Shown here: one piece after another, positions 17,501 through 25,022 of the stretch
Numbering within the stretch: the stretch's first letter is position 1
How the letters are laid out: each line of letters begins with the position of its first letter
Assembly: GCA_020061125.1 (NCBI GenBank)
Contig: JAGUYV010000452.1
Coordinates: 1 to 33,568 of the forward strand
DNA: 33,568 nt
Reading direction: 5' to 3'
From: a bacterium
GTDB taxonomy: Bacteria; UBP15; UBA6099; DSWB01
Made by a program: the position numbers and the translations under genes
The notes under the pieces: model-generated
Databases searched by the model: none
Told to the model about the DNA's origin: nothing
The model's input: the letters and a program-made list of their open reading frames with translations, nothing else

Positions 17501-19633
17501 TCACAGCATGTCCATGAGTTCCATAAGCTGCTTCTGGATGAACGGCCCCTGGTTGGGGCCGAACAGGGCGAAGGTGGACTCGTACACGCGCGCCTGGTAC
17601 GCTTCGGGGGTCACAATGTAGCCGATGCCGTCGTTGGTGAGGCCCAGAAGGAACAGGTTGCCGATGCCCTTGTCCCTGGCCAGCTTCTTGACCGGGTCCG
17701 CGAGTTCCACGAACATCTCGCCGGGAATGGTGAGCATGGCTGTGTCTCCGAAGCGCAGACCAGCCATGGTCACGCGGATGTCGTAATCGGGCTGCAGAAT
17801 GATTTCGCGCGACAGGATCGTGACGGGCAGTTTGTCCTGGGTCTTGATTTTTTTCGCCACGCTCACAGCGATGGCGCCCAGGCCGCGGCCGGTCTTCTCG
17901 GCCCGCTCGAACCCGCCTCCGCAATCGCCGGGACAGGAGGGACTCTGGTTGCCCTGCGTGCCGTTGTTGAACATGGCCACGGCGCCGGGGAACGCATCCG
18001 TGATGGCCGCACGGGCCGGGCCTACGAAATCGGACGAGAATTCCATAACGCTGTCGCCCAGCACCGTGGGATGGGTTCCAAAATTGAACAGTACGGCCAG
18101 GGGCTTTCCGTCCGCCTTGTCCACGCGCATCACGCGCAGATCCGGATCAACGGGGCCTCCCTTGTTCACGCGGTTGCTGGAATACCCGGCGGCGTCTCCG
18201 GTTCCGAATCCGAGGCGCGCGGGCTGAAGCGCGGCATCCGCCTGCCTGACCACGGCGACGAATTTTTCAAGTGTTTCCGCATACAACCCCGGACGCACAT
18301 TGCCACCCAGCAGCGCCAGTTCCGGGAACATGCCGCCGGAGCTGCAATGCGCGTGTGATCCTGAAGCGATGACGAACTCGCGCGGGATGCCAAGCTCGGC
18401 CTCCACGCGCGCGGCGATGTCCTTGTACATGGACCGGCGCATGAGCAGGAAGTCGGAAGTGAGAAACACCATTTTGCGGTCTCCGGCCTGAAGCACCAGG
18501 GCCTGGGCCATGAGCGGATCGTGCACGCCGGTGGAGGGTTTTCCCTGGCGGCCGCCGTAGCCCGCAAGCGGCGTCCCAACGGGCGGGGTGATGTCAATTT
18601 CCGCCGCGCCCGCCTTGAGCGCCAAGGCCTCGGTCTTGCCGCGCGGAGCAACCGTATACGAATGCGTCCGCAGATAGGCGGTGACGAACGGCGAGGCTTC
18701 TTGCGGATACATGGCTTCAAACGAAGTGGCCGCCATGGTCAGAAGCCCGAACTCGATCTTGCCGGATGGGATGTCGCCAAGCGCCGCGCGGTTGAACCGG
18801 AAGTTCAACGAATCCGGCCCTTTCTTGAATTTCACATCCGCGCCCTCGATGCCCTTTTTCGTCTGCATGACTTCCGCGATGCGGAACAGGCCGTACTCGC
18901 CGAAGCCCATCATCTGCCCGAGCATGGGCGCATACGCCAGCATGTCCATGCTCATGAAATCGCCGATGCCCGTTGTCTTGTCCAGGTTCAGAACAGGAAA
19001 TAGATACATGTAAGCGCCCTGCCCCACCATGTTGCCTTTTCCGGGCTTGCCCTGGACTCTGGCCTGCACATAGAAAAACTGATCATCATGACCCACGCCC
19101 AACTCCAGAACATCCACATCCGGATGAAGCGCTTCATCAGGCGCGTCTTCGTCAGTGACGGTGATCAGATTGCGAGGCTGCTCGGGGAATCCCGAGACCA
19201 TGCCGGGCATTTCCGAACTCACGCTCCCGGCCCTATCGTAAGCGCTGACATAATAGAGTACCGTGACGCCTTTGTCCGCGGCGGGCAGCGTGGCGAGGTA
19301 AAAATCCGGGTCGCGGTCGTCGCGCAGCATTTCCAGAGTGGTCCACGAGGCCGCGTTGTCCGTGGAATAGCTGACCGTAACTTTTTTCACGGGCATGCCC
19401 GCAGCCTGTGTGTTGGCGCGCACCAGCGCGGTTACAAGAACTTCCTGCCCCTGCTGCGGCTTCTCGGGAACCTGGCGCACGGACACGATTTCGGGAGTGC
19501 CGGTGTAAAGGAAATTCGCGTAAGGCCCCTGCCGGCCTTCTTCGAACACCGTAACCGGCGGCGCGGCATCAGCAACGCAAGCGAAAAAAGCGGCAAACAC
19601 CGCCACGGAAAGGATTTTCATCGCAGTCTTCAT
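17501..19633 (-). CDS. Secreted neutral/alkaline ceramidase-like hydrolase with N-terminal Ig-like/DOMON-like module
   Basis: This 710-residue exported protein (signal peptide residues 1-23, VADA) has an Ig-like region (about 45-140), a DOMON-like beta domain (about 172-305) and a C-terminal neutral ceramidase-like domain (about 338-710). The last opens GAAEIDITPPVGTPLAGYGG. It carries candidate zinc-site histidines in GVHDPL (His371) and SHAHCSSGG, then FGTHPTVLG, the GTQGNQSPS segment aligned with the nucleophile loop of ceramidases, and PGEMFVELAD with the late Glu. The usual bacterial enzymes lack the N-terminal module. Many relatives in environmental bacteria have no proven substrate, so ceramide is not assured. 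It heads a two-gene operon with the alpha/beta hydrolase. GGGAG lies 7 nt before the ATG. Confidence 0.85.
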   Translation of the reverse strand: MKTAMKILSVAVFAAFFACVADAAPPVTVFEEGRQGPYANFLYTGTPEIVSVRQVPEKPQQGQEVLVTALVRANTQAAGMPVKKVTVSYSTDNAASWTTLEMLRDDRDPDFYLATLPAADKGVTVLYYVSAYDRAGSVSSEMPGMVSGFPEQPRNLITVTDEDAPDEALHPDVDVLELGVGHDDQFFYVQARVQGKPGKGNMVGQGAYMYLFPVLNLDKTTGIGDFMSMDMLAYAPMLGQMMGFGEYGLFRIAEVMQTKKGIEGADVKFKKGPDSLNFRFNRAALGDIPSGKIEFGLLTMAATSFEAMYPQEASPFVTAYLRTHSYTVAPRGKTEALALKAGAAEIDITPPVGTPLAGYGGRQGKPSTGVHDPLMAQALVLQAGDRKMVFLTSDFLLMRRSMYKDIAARVEAELGIPREFVIASGSHAHCSSGGMFPELALLGGNVRPGLYAETLEKFVAVVRQADAALQPARLGFGTGDAAGYSSNRVNKGGPVDPDLRVMRVDKADGKPLAVLFNFGTHPTVLGDSVMEFSSDFVGPARAAITDAFPGAVAMFNNGTQGNQSPSCPGDCGGGFERAEKTGRGLGAIAVSVAKKIKTQDKLPVTILSREIILQPDYDIRVTMAGLRFGDTAMLTIPGEMFVELADPVKKLARDKGIGNLFLLGLTNDGIGYIVTPEAYQARVYESTFALFGPNQGPFIQKQLMELMDML

Positions 19634-19685
19634 TTATTATCTCCCATTGTCATAATTTACAATCCGCATCTATGCAAACAGTTTG

Positions 19686-19714
19686 ATTCTAATTTATCGG
19701 CATTGCAGGATCAA
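19686..19714 (-). promoter_or_regulatory. Candidate promoter of the ceramidase-like operon
   Basis: The minus strand carries TTGATC (19714-19709), exactly 17 bp, then TAGAAT (19691-19686). The leader would be about 45 nt. Confidence 0.55.
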
Positions 19715-19795
19715 GGAACACGCGAGCAGCCGCAGGACATATCCTGACAATTCCGCCTTGCGCAGCCTCCCGGCCATCTGCTGACACCCTTTGAT

Positions 19796-19824
19796 TTGAC
19801 ACTCCCAAATCTGTTCCCTACACT
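19796..19824 (+). promoter_or_regulatory. Candidate promoter of hisH, giving a leaderless mRNA
   Basis: A perfect TTGACA (19796-19801) and TACACT (19819-19824) are 17 bp apart. The ATG of hisH is at 19834, only 9 nt after the -10 box, so transcription would begin at or within a few bases of the start codon. There is no Shine-Dalgarno sequence before this ATG. Confidence 0.55.
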
Positions 19825-19833
19825 CTCTTTATT

Positions 19834-20445
19834 ATGATTGCACTGATTGACTACGAGATGGGCAATTTGGGGAGCGTGAGCAAAGCGCTCGAAAAAGCCG
19901 GGTTCGATGTGCGCATCACGGACAACCCGCAGACCTTGCGCGACGCTGCGGGCATAGTGTTGCCCGGCGTTGGCGCGTTCGTGGCCGCCATTGAAAATCT
20001 GCGCAAGCGGGGCCTGGACACCGTGATCCTGGACGAAATCGCCAGGGGCAAGCCGTTTCTGGGCATCTGTCTCGGACTGCAGATGCTGTTCGAGTCCGGG
20101 GACGAAGGCGCGGGCGCGCAGGGTTTGGGCCTGTTCAAGGGCAAGACCATCCGTTTCTCGCACGGCCTCAAAGTGCCGCACATGGGCTGGAACCAGTTGA
20201 ACTTCAAAAACCGAGGTCCGCTTGGAGCGGACATCCCCGAGGGCGCGTTTTTCTATTTCGTGCATTCTTATCATGTGGCCCCCGAGGATGAGTCCATCGT
20301 CATGTGCACCACGAACTACGGATACGATTTCGTGTCCGCCATAACCAGGGACAATGTCACGGCCACCCAGTTTCACCCCGAAAAGAGCCAGAAATGGGGC
20401 CACAAACTGCTGGCGAATTTTCACCGGCAGGTGACAAAGGATTAA
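19834..20445 (+). CDS. hisH: Imidazole glycerol phosphate synthase, glutaminase subunit HisH
   Basis: This 203-residue class I glutamine amidotransferase frees ammonia from glutamine and passes it to HisF in histidine biosynthesis. The triad is visible: Cys79 in LGICLGLQ, His181 and Glu183 in QFHPEKS. The oxyanion segment PGVGAF (residues 44-49) and the KVPHMGWNQ motif are typical for the family, and the length is normal. It is the first of four his genes in the order H-A-F-I, but 269 nt containing a repeat element separate it from hisA. The start is fixed by the conserved MIALIDYEMGN; no ribosome site precedes it. Confidence 0.97.
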   Translation: MIALIDYEMGNLGSVSKALEKAGFDVRITDNPQTLRDAAGIVLPGVGAFVAAIENLRKRGLDTVILDEIARGKPFLGICLGLQMLFESGDEGAGAQGLGLFKGKTIRFSHGLKVPHMGWNQLNFKNRGPLGADIPEGAFFYFVHSYHVAPEDESIVMCTTNYGYDFVSAITRDNVTATQFHPEKSQKWGHKLLANFHRQVTKD

Positions 20446-20493
20446 CGCAGAGAGCGCAGAGTCCAACAAAGGACGCAGAGGCAAAGCGCTTTT

Positions 20494-20650
20494 CTGAACT
20501 CACAATCATGTAGGGCGGCATCGCCGAATGCCGCCATCGCAAAGCGCAGGAGCGATGTGTGCAATCATGGAATACGGCGGCACGGCGGAACAAATCGTTC
20601 CGAGGGCGGCGCGGGTCGGCGACCACGCCCTACATTGATAAGTTTGAACC
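20494..20650. mobile_element. MITE-like palindromic element, copy A
   Basis: This ~157-bp non-coding element between hisH and hisA has terminal inverted repeats. The left end reads AATCATGTAGGGCGG and the right end, reverse-complemented, reads TATCAATGTAGGGCG. Just inside the left end is a perfect hairpin GGCGGCAT-CGCCGA-ATGCCGCC (20514-20535), and inside the right end an imperfect one around GGTCGGCGACC. No ORF lies within it. A 32-bp stretch (20504-20535) is identical to 22289-22320 (copy B). On its left, short CGCAGAG repeats occur at 20449-20482. The structure fits a MITE/REP-type element mobilised in trans by an absent transposase. No clear target-site duplication is seen. Confidence 0.65.
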
Positions 20651-20714
20651 GGCAGCGGCCGGGAAATCCCAGCGCAGAAGCACGCGGAGTTTCATAGAGG
20701 AAAGAAAACGGCCA

Positions 20715-21464
20715 ATGATCATCTACCCGGCAATTGACATCATGGACGGGCAATGCGTGCGGCTTGTGCACGGCGAAAAGAGCCAGCGCACCAACTACTC
20801 CAACAACCCCGCGGATGTGGCGCTCAAATGGCGCAGCCTGGGCGCGCGCTGGCTGCATGTGATTGATCTGGATGCAGCCATCAACCAGAAGCCGCTGGCC
20901 AATATTTTCACAATCAAGAAGATTCTCACCGCGCTCGGGCCGGGAACCATGAGCGTGCAGGTAGGCGGCGGCATCCGAGAACGCAGCCACATTGAAACCC
21001 TGCTCGACCTGGGCGTGACGCGCGTGATCGTTGGAACCAAAGTGATCGAGTCCGAGAGCTTCGCGCGCGAAATTTTCAGCGAGTTCCAGGAGCGCGTGGT
21101 TCTGGCCCTGGACAGCCGGGAAGGCAAGGTGGCGATCAACGGCTGGACCGGCGTGAGCGACATGCCCACCGAGGAATTCGCGAAAAGAATGGACCGCCTG
21201 GGCGCGCGCACCATGAATGTCACGGACATCACCCGCGACGGCACGCTCACCGAGCCGAACTTCGAGATGATCGAGCGCCTCTGCAAGCTGGTGCGCGCCG
21301 ACATCGTGGCATCGGGCGGCGTGTCCGCGCTCGAACACATCGAGAAACTCAAGAAACTGAAACGCAAAAACATGAACGGCGCCATCGTGGGCAAGGCGCT
21401 CTACGAAGGAAAATTCGACCTCAAGAAAGCCATCGAAAAGTACCAGGACAAGGAGACGCCGTAA
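20715..21464 (+). CDS. hisA: ProFAR isomerase HisA
   Basis: This 249-residue TIM-barrel enzyme, 1-(5-phosphoribosyl)-5-[(5-phosphoribosylamino)methylideneamino]imidazole-4-carboxamide isomerase, catalyses the Amadori rearrangement of ProFAR to PRFAR, the substrate of HisHF. The catalytic aspartates are Asp8 (PAIDIMDGQ) and Asp133 ([10 protein letters not shown]). Phosphate-binding loops are VQVGGGIR and [10 protein letters not shown] 20715 matches the conserved MIIYPAIDI start; the track's 20559 start lies inside the repeat element. A GAGGA lies about 12 nt upstream. Its stop overlaps the start of hisF (TAATG), so the two are translationally coupled. Confidence 0.97.
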   Translation: MIIYPAIDIMDGQCVRLVHGEKSQRTNYSNNPADVALKWRSLGARWLHVIDLDAAINQKPLANIFTIKKILTALGPGTMSVQVGGGIRERSHIETLLDLGVTRVIVGTKVIESESFAREIFSEFQERVVLALDSREGKVAINGWTGVSDMPTEEFAKRMDRLGARTMNVTDITRDGTLTEPNFEMIERLCKLVRADIVASGGVSALEHIEKLKKLKRKNMNGAIVGKALYEGKFDLKKAIEKYQDKETP

Positions 21465-22219
21465 TGCTGGCCAAGCGCATCATCCCGTGCCTGGATGTGG
21501 ACAAGGGCCGCGTGGTCAAGGGCGTGAATTTCGTGAACCTCGTAGACGCGGGCGACCCCGTGGAGCAGGCGTCAAAATACGAGGAGCAGGAAGCCGACGA
21601 ACTGGTGTTCCTGGACATCACGGCCTCACACGAGACCCGGCACATCATGACCGACATCGTGCGCCGCACCGCCGAGTCCATCTTCATTCCCTTCACCGTG
21701 GGCGGAGGCATCAACGACCTGGACACGGTGCGCGAGATGCTCAATGCGGGCGCGGACAAGGTGTCCATGAACACGGCCGCGGTGAACAACCCGGACCTGA
21801 TTAATGAATCCTCGGAGCGGTTCGGCTCGCAGTGCATCGTGGTGGCCATAGACGCCAAGCGCGAGGGTGATTCCTGGACCGTGTACACGCACGGCGGGCG
21901 CACGCGCATCGAACGCGACGCGGTCCAATGGGCCGTGGAATGCGAACAGCGCGGCGCCGGCGAAATCCTGCTCACAAGCATGGACCGCGACGGCACCAAA
22001 ATCGGATACGACAACGAACTGAACCGCGCCATAGGCGAGCGCGTGAAAATTCCGGTCATCGCCTCCGGCGGCGCGGGCGAACTCGAACACCTGTACGACG
22101 GCATCGCCAGAGGCCTGGCTGACGCCGTGCTCGTGGCGTCCCTGTTCCATTACGGAATTTACACTATCCGCGAAACCAAGGAATACCTGGCAAGCCGCGG
22201 TGTGACTGTAAGAATGTGA
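21464..22219 (+). CDS. hisF: Imidazole glycerol phosphate synthase, cyclase subunit HisF
   Basis: This 251-residue TIM-barrel cyclase uses ammonia delivered by HisH to turn PRFAR into imidazole glycerol phosphate and AICAR. The catalytic residues are Asp11 ([13 protein letters not shown]) and Asp130 (VAIDAKR). Phosphate loops are TVGGGI (residues 78-83) and ASGGAG. The length and N terminus are standard. It starts inside the hisA stop codon. After the stop, a second copy of the MITE-like element separates it from hisI. Confidence 0.98.
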   Translation: MLAKRIIPCLDVDKGRVVKGVNFVNLVDAGDPVEQASKYEEQEADELVFLDITASHETRHIMTDIVRRTAESIFIPFTVGGGINDLDTVREMLNAGADKVSMNTAAVNNPDLINESSERFGSQCIVVAIDAKREGDSWTVYTHGGRTRIERDAVQWAVECEQRGAGEILLTSMDRDGTKIGYDNELNRAIGERVKIPVIASGGAGELEHLYDGIARGLADAVLVASLFHYGIYTIRETKEYLASRGVTVRM

Positions 22220-22278
22220 GCAGCGTACACAAAAATTGCAGACAGAACAAAGTGCGAAAAGGGAAACTTCTTGTCACT

Positions 22279-22382
22279 TTGAACTTAAAATCATGTAGGG
22301 CGGCATCGCCGAATGCCGCCGCCGCGGGTCGCAGATGCTGTATGCAATCCGGCGTGCATACCCGGCAATGATAAGTTGAACC
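22279..22382. mobile_element. MITE-like palindromic element, copy B (internally shorter)
   Basis: The left end shares 32 identical bases with copy A, including the hairpin GGCGGCAT-CGCCGA-ATGCCGCC (22299-22320). The flanks also match: TTGAACTTAAAATCA here pairs in pattern with the reverse complement of the right ends, GGTTCAACTTATCA. The right end has lost the CGCCCTACA part of the terminal repeat, so this copy looks decayed. It sits in the hisF-hisI gap and carries no ORF. Confidence 0.55.
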
Positions 22383-22435
22383 ATCCGAAACGGTACTATT
22401 CGCCCGCGGGGCGCAGAGGAAAGGAAGAACAGACA

Positions 22436-22753
22436 ATGGTTGAGCTTAAATACGACGCCAACGGATTGATCCCCTGCATCGTGCAGGATGAAAAGGACGG
22501 CGCCGTTTTGATGATGGCGTGGATGAACGAGGAGTCCGTGAAACGCACGCTCGAAGATGGCACCACATGGTTCTGGAGCCGCTCGCGCCAGGAATTCTGG
22601 AACAAAGGCGCCACCAGTGGCAGCAAACAGATCGTGAAAAAGATGTACTACGACTGCGACGCGGACTGCCTTCTGGCCGTGGTCGAGCAACTCGGCTCTG
22701 GCGCCTGCCACACCGGCGAGCGCACCTGCTTCTACCGCGAACTCACCAAATGA
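22436..22753 (+). CDS. hisI: Phosphoribosyl-AMP cyclohydrolase HisI
   Basis: This 105-residue zinc- and magnesium-dependent enzyme opens the adenine ring of PR-AMP to give ProFAR. Family marks are [24 protein letters not shown], the metal-site YDCDADC and the Cys/His run [12 protein letters not shown]. It lacks a C-terminal HisE pyrophosphohydrolase domain, so hisE must be elsewhere. ATG 22436 follows AGGAAAGGAAG and matches the family's N terminus; the track's start at 22313 lies in the repeat element. It ends at a strong hairpin and converges on asd. Confidence 0.96.
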   Translation: MVELKYDANGLIPCIVQDEKDGAVLMMAWMNEESVKRTLEDGTTWFWSRSRQEFWNKGATSGSKQIVKKMYYDCDADCLLAVVEQLGSGACHTGERTCFYRELTK

Positions 22754-22755
22754 AA

Positions 22756-22775
22756 CGGGCGGCTCTCGCCGCCCG
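22756..22775. terminator. Terminator after hisI
   Basis: CGGGCGGC / GCCGCCCG is an 8-bp stem with a TCTC loop that begins 2 nt after the hisI stop, followed by GTTGTTCCGTTTT. It lies between convergent hisI and asd. Confidence 0.7.
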
Positions 22776-22817
22776 GTTGTTCCGTTTTCATTCTCAATAG
22801 AGATGGTTTGGGTAAAA

Positions 22818-23936
22818 TCATCCGGCCAGATGTTCTATGACGATGCGCAACACGCGGCGGATGGGTTCGGCCGCGCCCCACAGAAGCTGATCGCCCACCG
22901 TGAACAGGGTCAGGTATTCGGGACCGATGTTCATTTTGCGGATGCGGCCCACGGGCACGGTAAGCGTGCCGGTCACGGCCGCAGGGGACAGCTCCGCACG
23001 CGTGGCTTCGGGCGTGTTGGGCACCACTTTGACCCACGGGTTGGCCGAGGCGATGATGTCCGTAATTTCATCAAGTGGCGCTTCTTTGGTCAGCTTGATG
23101 GTGAGACCCTGGCTGTGGCAGCGCATGGCGCCGATGCGCACGCACAGGCCGTCCACGGGAATTGGCTTTTCCAGGCCAAGAATTTTGTTGGTCTCGGCGT
23201 AGCCCTTCCACTCTTCCTTGGTCTGGCCCGCGTCCACGAGCTTGTCAATCCACGGGATGAGACTGCCCGCGAGCGGGGCCATGAAATACTGCGTCGGGAA
23301 ATCGTTCGCGCGGATGGCAGAAGCCACGGTCCGGTCAAGCTCCAGAATGCCTTTGGCCGGATCGTTGAGCAGGGGTTCGGCTGATTGGTAAATCGCGCCC
23401 ATCTGGGACACGAGTTCGCGCATGTTGTTGGCGCCCGCGCCGGACGCCGCCTGATAGGTCATGCTGGTGATCCATTCCACGAGACCCTCGCGGAACAGCC
23501 CGCCGATGCCCATGAGCATGAGACTCACCGTGCAGTTGGCGCCGATGAAGTCCTTTTTGCCCTGCCCCAGCGCATTGTCAATCACATCGCGGTTCACGGG
23601 ATCCAGAACCAGCACCGAGCTGTCCTTCATGCGCAGCGTGGAGGCCGCATCAATCCAATACCCCTTCCATCCCTGTGCGCGCAGTTTTTCATACATGGAC
23701 TCCGTGTAGGAACCACCCTGGCAGGTCACGATGACATCCTGCCGGGACAGGCTTGCGACATCGTTGGCGTCCTGCACCGGGGGCGCGTCCAGTCCCACCG
23801 CGGGCGCGGGCTGCCCGGCCTGCGAAGTGGAATAAAATGTGGGCGAAAACCCCGCAAAATCCTTTTCCGCGAGCATTCGCTCCATGAGCACGGACCCGAC
23901 CATGCCCCGCCAGCCCACAAATCCTATGTTCAACAT
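22818..23936 (-). CDS. asd: Aspartate-semialdehyde dehydrogenase
   Basis: This 372-residue enzyme reduces aspartyl phosphate to aspartate semialdehyde for lysine, diaminopimelate, threonine and methionine synthesis. It is of the proteobacterial type: NADP-binding [13 protein letters not shown] at residues 5-17, nucleophile Cys135 in GANCTVSLM and acid/base His274 in RCHSQG, both at the E. coli positions. ATG 23936 has AGGTG 6 nt upstream; the track's GTG at 23945 overlaps that site. A TATAAT box at 23989-23984 is a probable -10 element. It is monocistronic, divergent from the SDR gene. Confidence 0.96.
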   Translation of the reverse strand: MLNIGFVGWRGMVGSVLMERMLAEKDFAGFSPTFYSTSQAGQPAPAVGLDAPPVQDANDVASLSRQDVIVTCQGGSYTESMYEKLRAQGWKGYWIDAASTLRMKDSSVLVLDPVNRDVIDNALGQGKKDFIGANCTVSLMLMGIGGLFREGLVEWITSMTYQAASGAGANNMRELVSQMGAIYQSAEPLLNDPAKGILELDRTVASAIRANDFPTQYFMAPLAGSLIPWIDKLVDAGQTKEEWKGYAETNKILGLEKPIPVDGLCVRIGAMRCHSQGLTIKLTKEAPLDEITDIIASANPWVKVVPNTPEATRAELSPAAVTGTLTVPVGRIRKMNIGPEYLTLFTVGDQLLWGAAEPIRRVLRIVIEHLAG

Positions 23937-24096
23937 GACTGTCACCTTTTCCCCGAACCGGCAATATCGTGCAACGGAATATTATTATAGGACCGCGCGC
24001 GGCGCGCGAAAAGTTCTTTTGCGCGCAGGCGTCCGGTTCCGTAATCCGCGCGCCATGGTGTAGAATCTTATGAAAAGCAGCGGGAGGCGCGCGTTC

Positions 24097-24918
24097 ATGT
24101 TCAAGGACAAGACAGTGGTGATCACCGGAGGTTCGTCCGGAGTGGGCCGCGAACTGGCCATGAGACTTGCCAAACGCGGCGCGCGCCTGGCCCTGCTCGC
24201 GCGCGGCAGGGAAATGCTTGAAGAAACCCGGAACGAAATCGCCGATGCGCACCCCGGCGCGCGCGTGGACATATTTTCATGCGATGTTACTGACAGCGCG
24301 GCCGTGGATTCCGCGTTCCGGGCTGTAGCTGATTCGCAACTCGGCGCGCCGCATGTCCTGATCAACAGCGCGGGCATCTTGATAGAGAACTATTTCGAGA
24401 AGCTGCCGCTTGAGGTGTTCCGAAAGACCATGGACATCAACTTCTTCGGCACCCTGCACTGCATCCGCGCGGCCCTGCCCTTTTTCAAAGGTCACGGCGG
24501 CGGGCGCATCATCAATATGAGTTCCCTGTCAGGCGTCATGGGCGTGTTCGGGTATAGCGCCTACTGCGCATCCAAGTACGCGGTCAAGGGCCTGACCGAC
24601 ACCCTGCGCGTGGAACTGGGTCCGCAGAAGATCAAGTTTCATGTGGTGTGCCCGCCCGAATTCGACTCACCCATGGTGCGGGAAATGAACAAGACGCGCA
24701 CGCCCGAAAACCTGGCCATGGCGCATCTGCTGCCCGTGCTCACCATCCCGCAGGTGGCCGATGAAATTCTGTCCGGCGTGCGCGCGGGCCGCTATGAGAT
24801 CGTGCCGGGCGCCATCCCGCGCGCGGCATACTTTCTTGACAAACTCCTGCCCGGCCCCAGCCGCGCGCTCACGGACATGACCATCCGCCGCCATTACAAA
24901 GGCCCTTCCACGGATTGA
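24097..24918 (+). CDS. Short-chain dehydrogenase resembling 3-ketosphinganine reductase
   Basis: This 273-residue NAD(P)-dependent oxidoreductase has the SDR cofactor motif TGGSSGVG (residues 10-17), an NSAG motif, and the catalytic Ser143, Tyr156 and Lys160 (YSAYCASK). After the catalytic region, the segment CPPEFDSPMVREMNKTRTPE resembles the PPDTDTPG...ENKTKPEE stretch of 3-ketodihydrosphingosine reductases, which suggests a long-chain keto-lipid substrate. The C-terminal third contains a hydrophobic RAAYFLDKLLPG region. ATG 24097 has GGGAGG upstream; the track's 24070 start adds nine residues. No serine palmitoyltransferase gene is nearby. The SDR call is certain; the sphinganine link is tentative. 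Confidence 0.85.
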   Translation: MFKDKTVVITGGSSGVGRELAMRLAKRGARLALLARGREMLEETRNEIADAHPGARVDIFSCDVTDSAAVDSAFRAVADSQLGAPHVLINSAGILIENYFEKLPLEVFRKTMDINFFGTLHCIRAALPFFKGHGGGRIINMSSLSGVMGVFGYSAYCASKYAVKGLTDTLRVELGPQKIKFHVVCPPEFDSPMVREMNKTRTPENLAMAHLLPVLTIPQVADEILSGVRAGRYEIVPGAIPRAAYFLDKLLPGPSRALTDMTIRRHYKGPSTD

Positions 24919-24967
24919 TTGTTTATTTGAAAGGTTTCCTCTGAACGAATATTTGCACAACAAAAAA

Positions 24968-24998
24968 GCGCCCGGACCGCGGGAAGCGGTCCGGGCGC
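24968..24998. terminator. Strong bidirectional terminator
   Basis: A perfect 13-bp stem (GCGCCCGGACCGC / GCGGTCCGGGCGC) with a GGGAA loop has an A-run on its left and ATTATTTTG on its right. It serves the convergent SDR and beta-barrel genes. Confidence 0.9.
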
Positions 24999-25022
24999 AT
25001 TATTTTGCGTTGTTTCCTGCGT

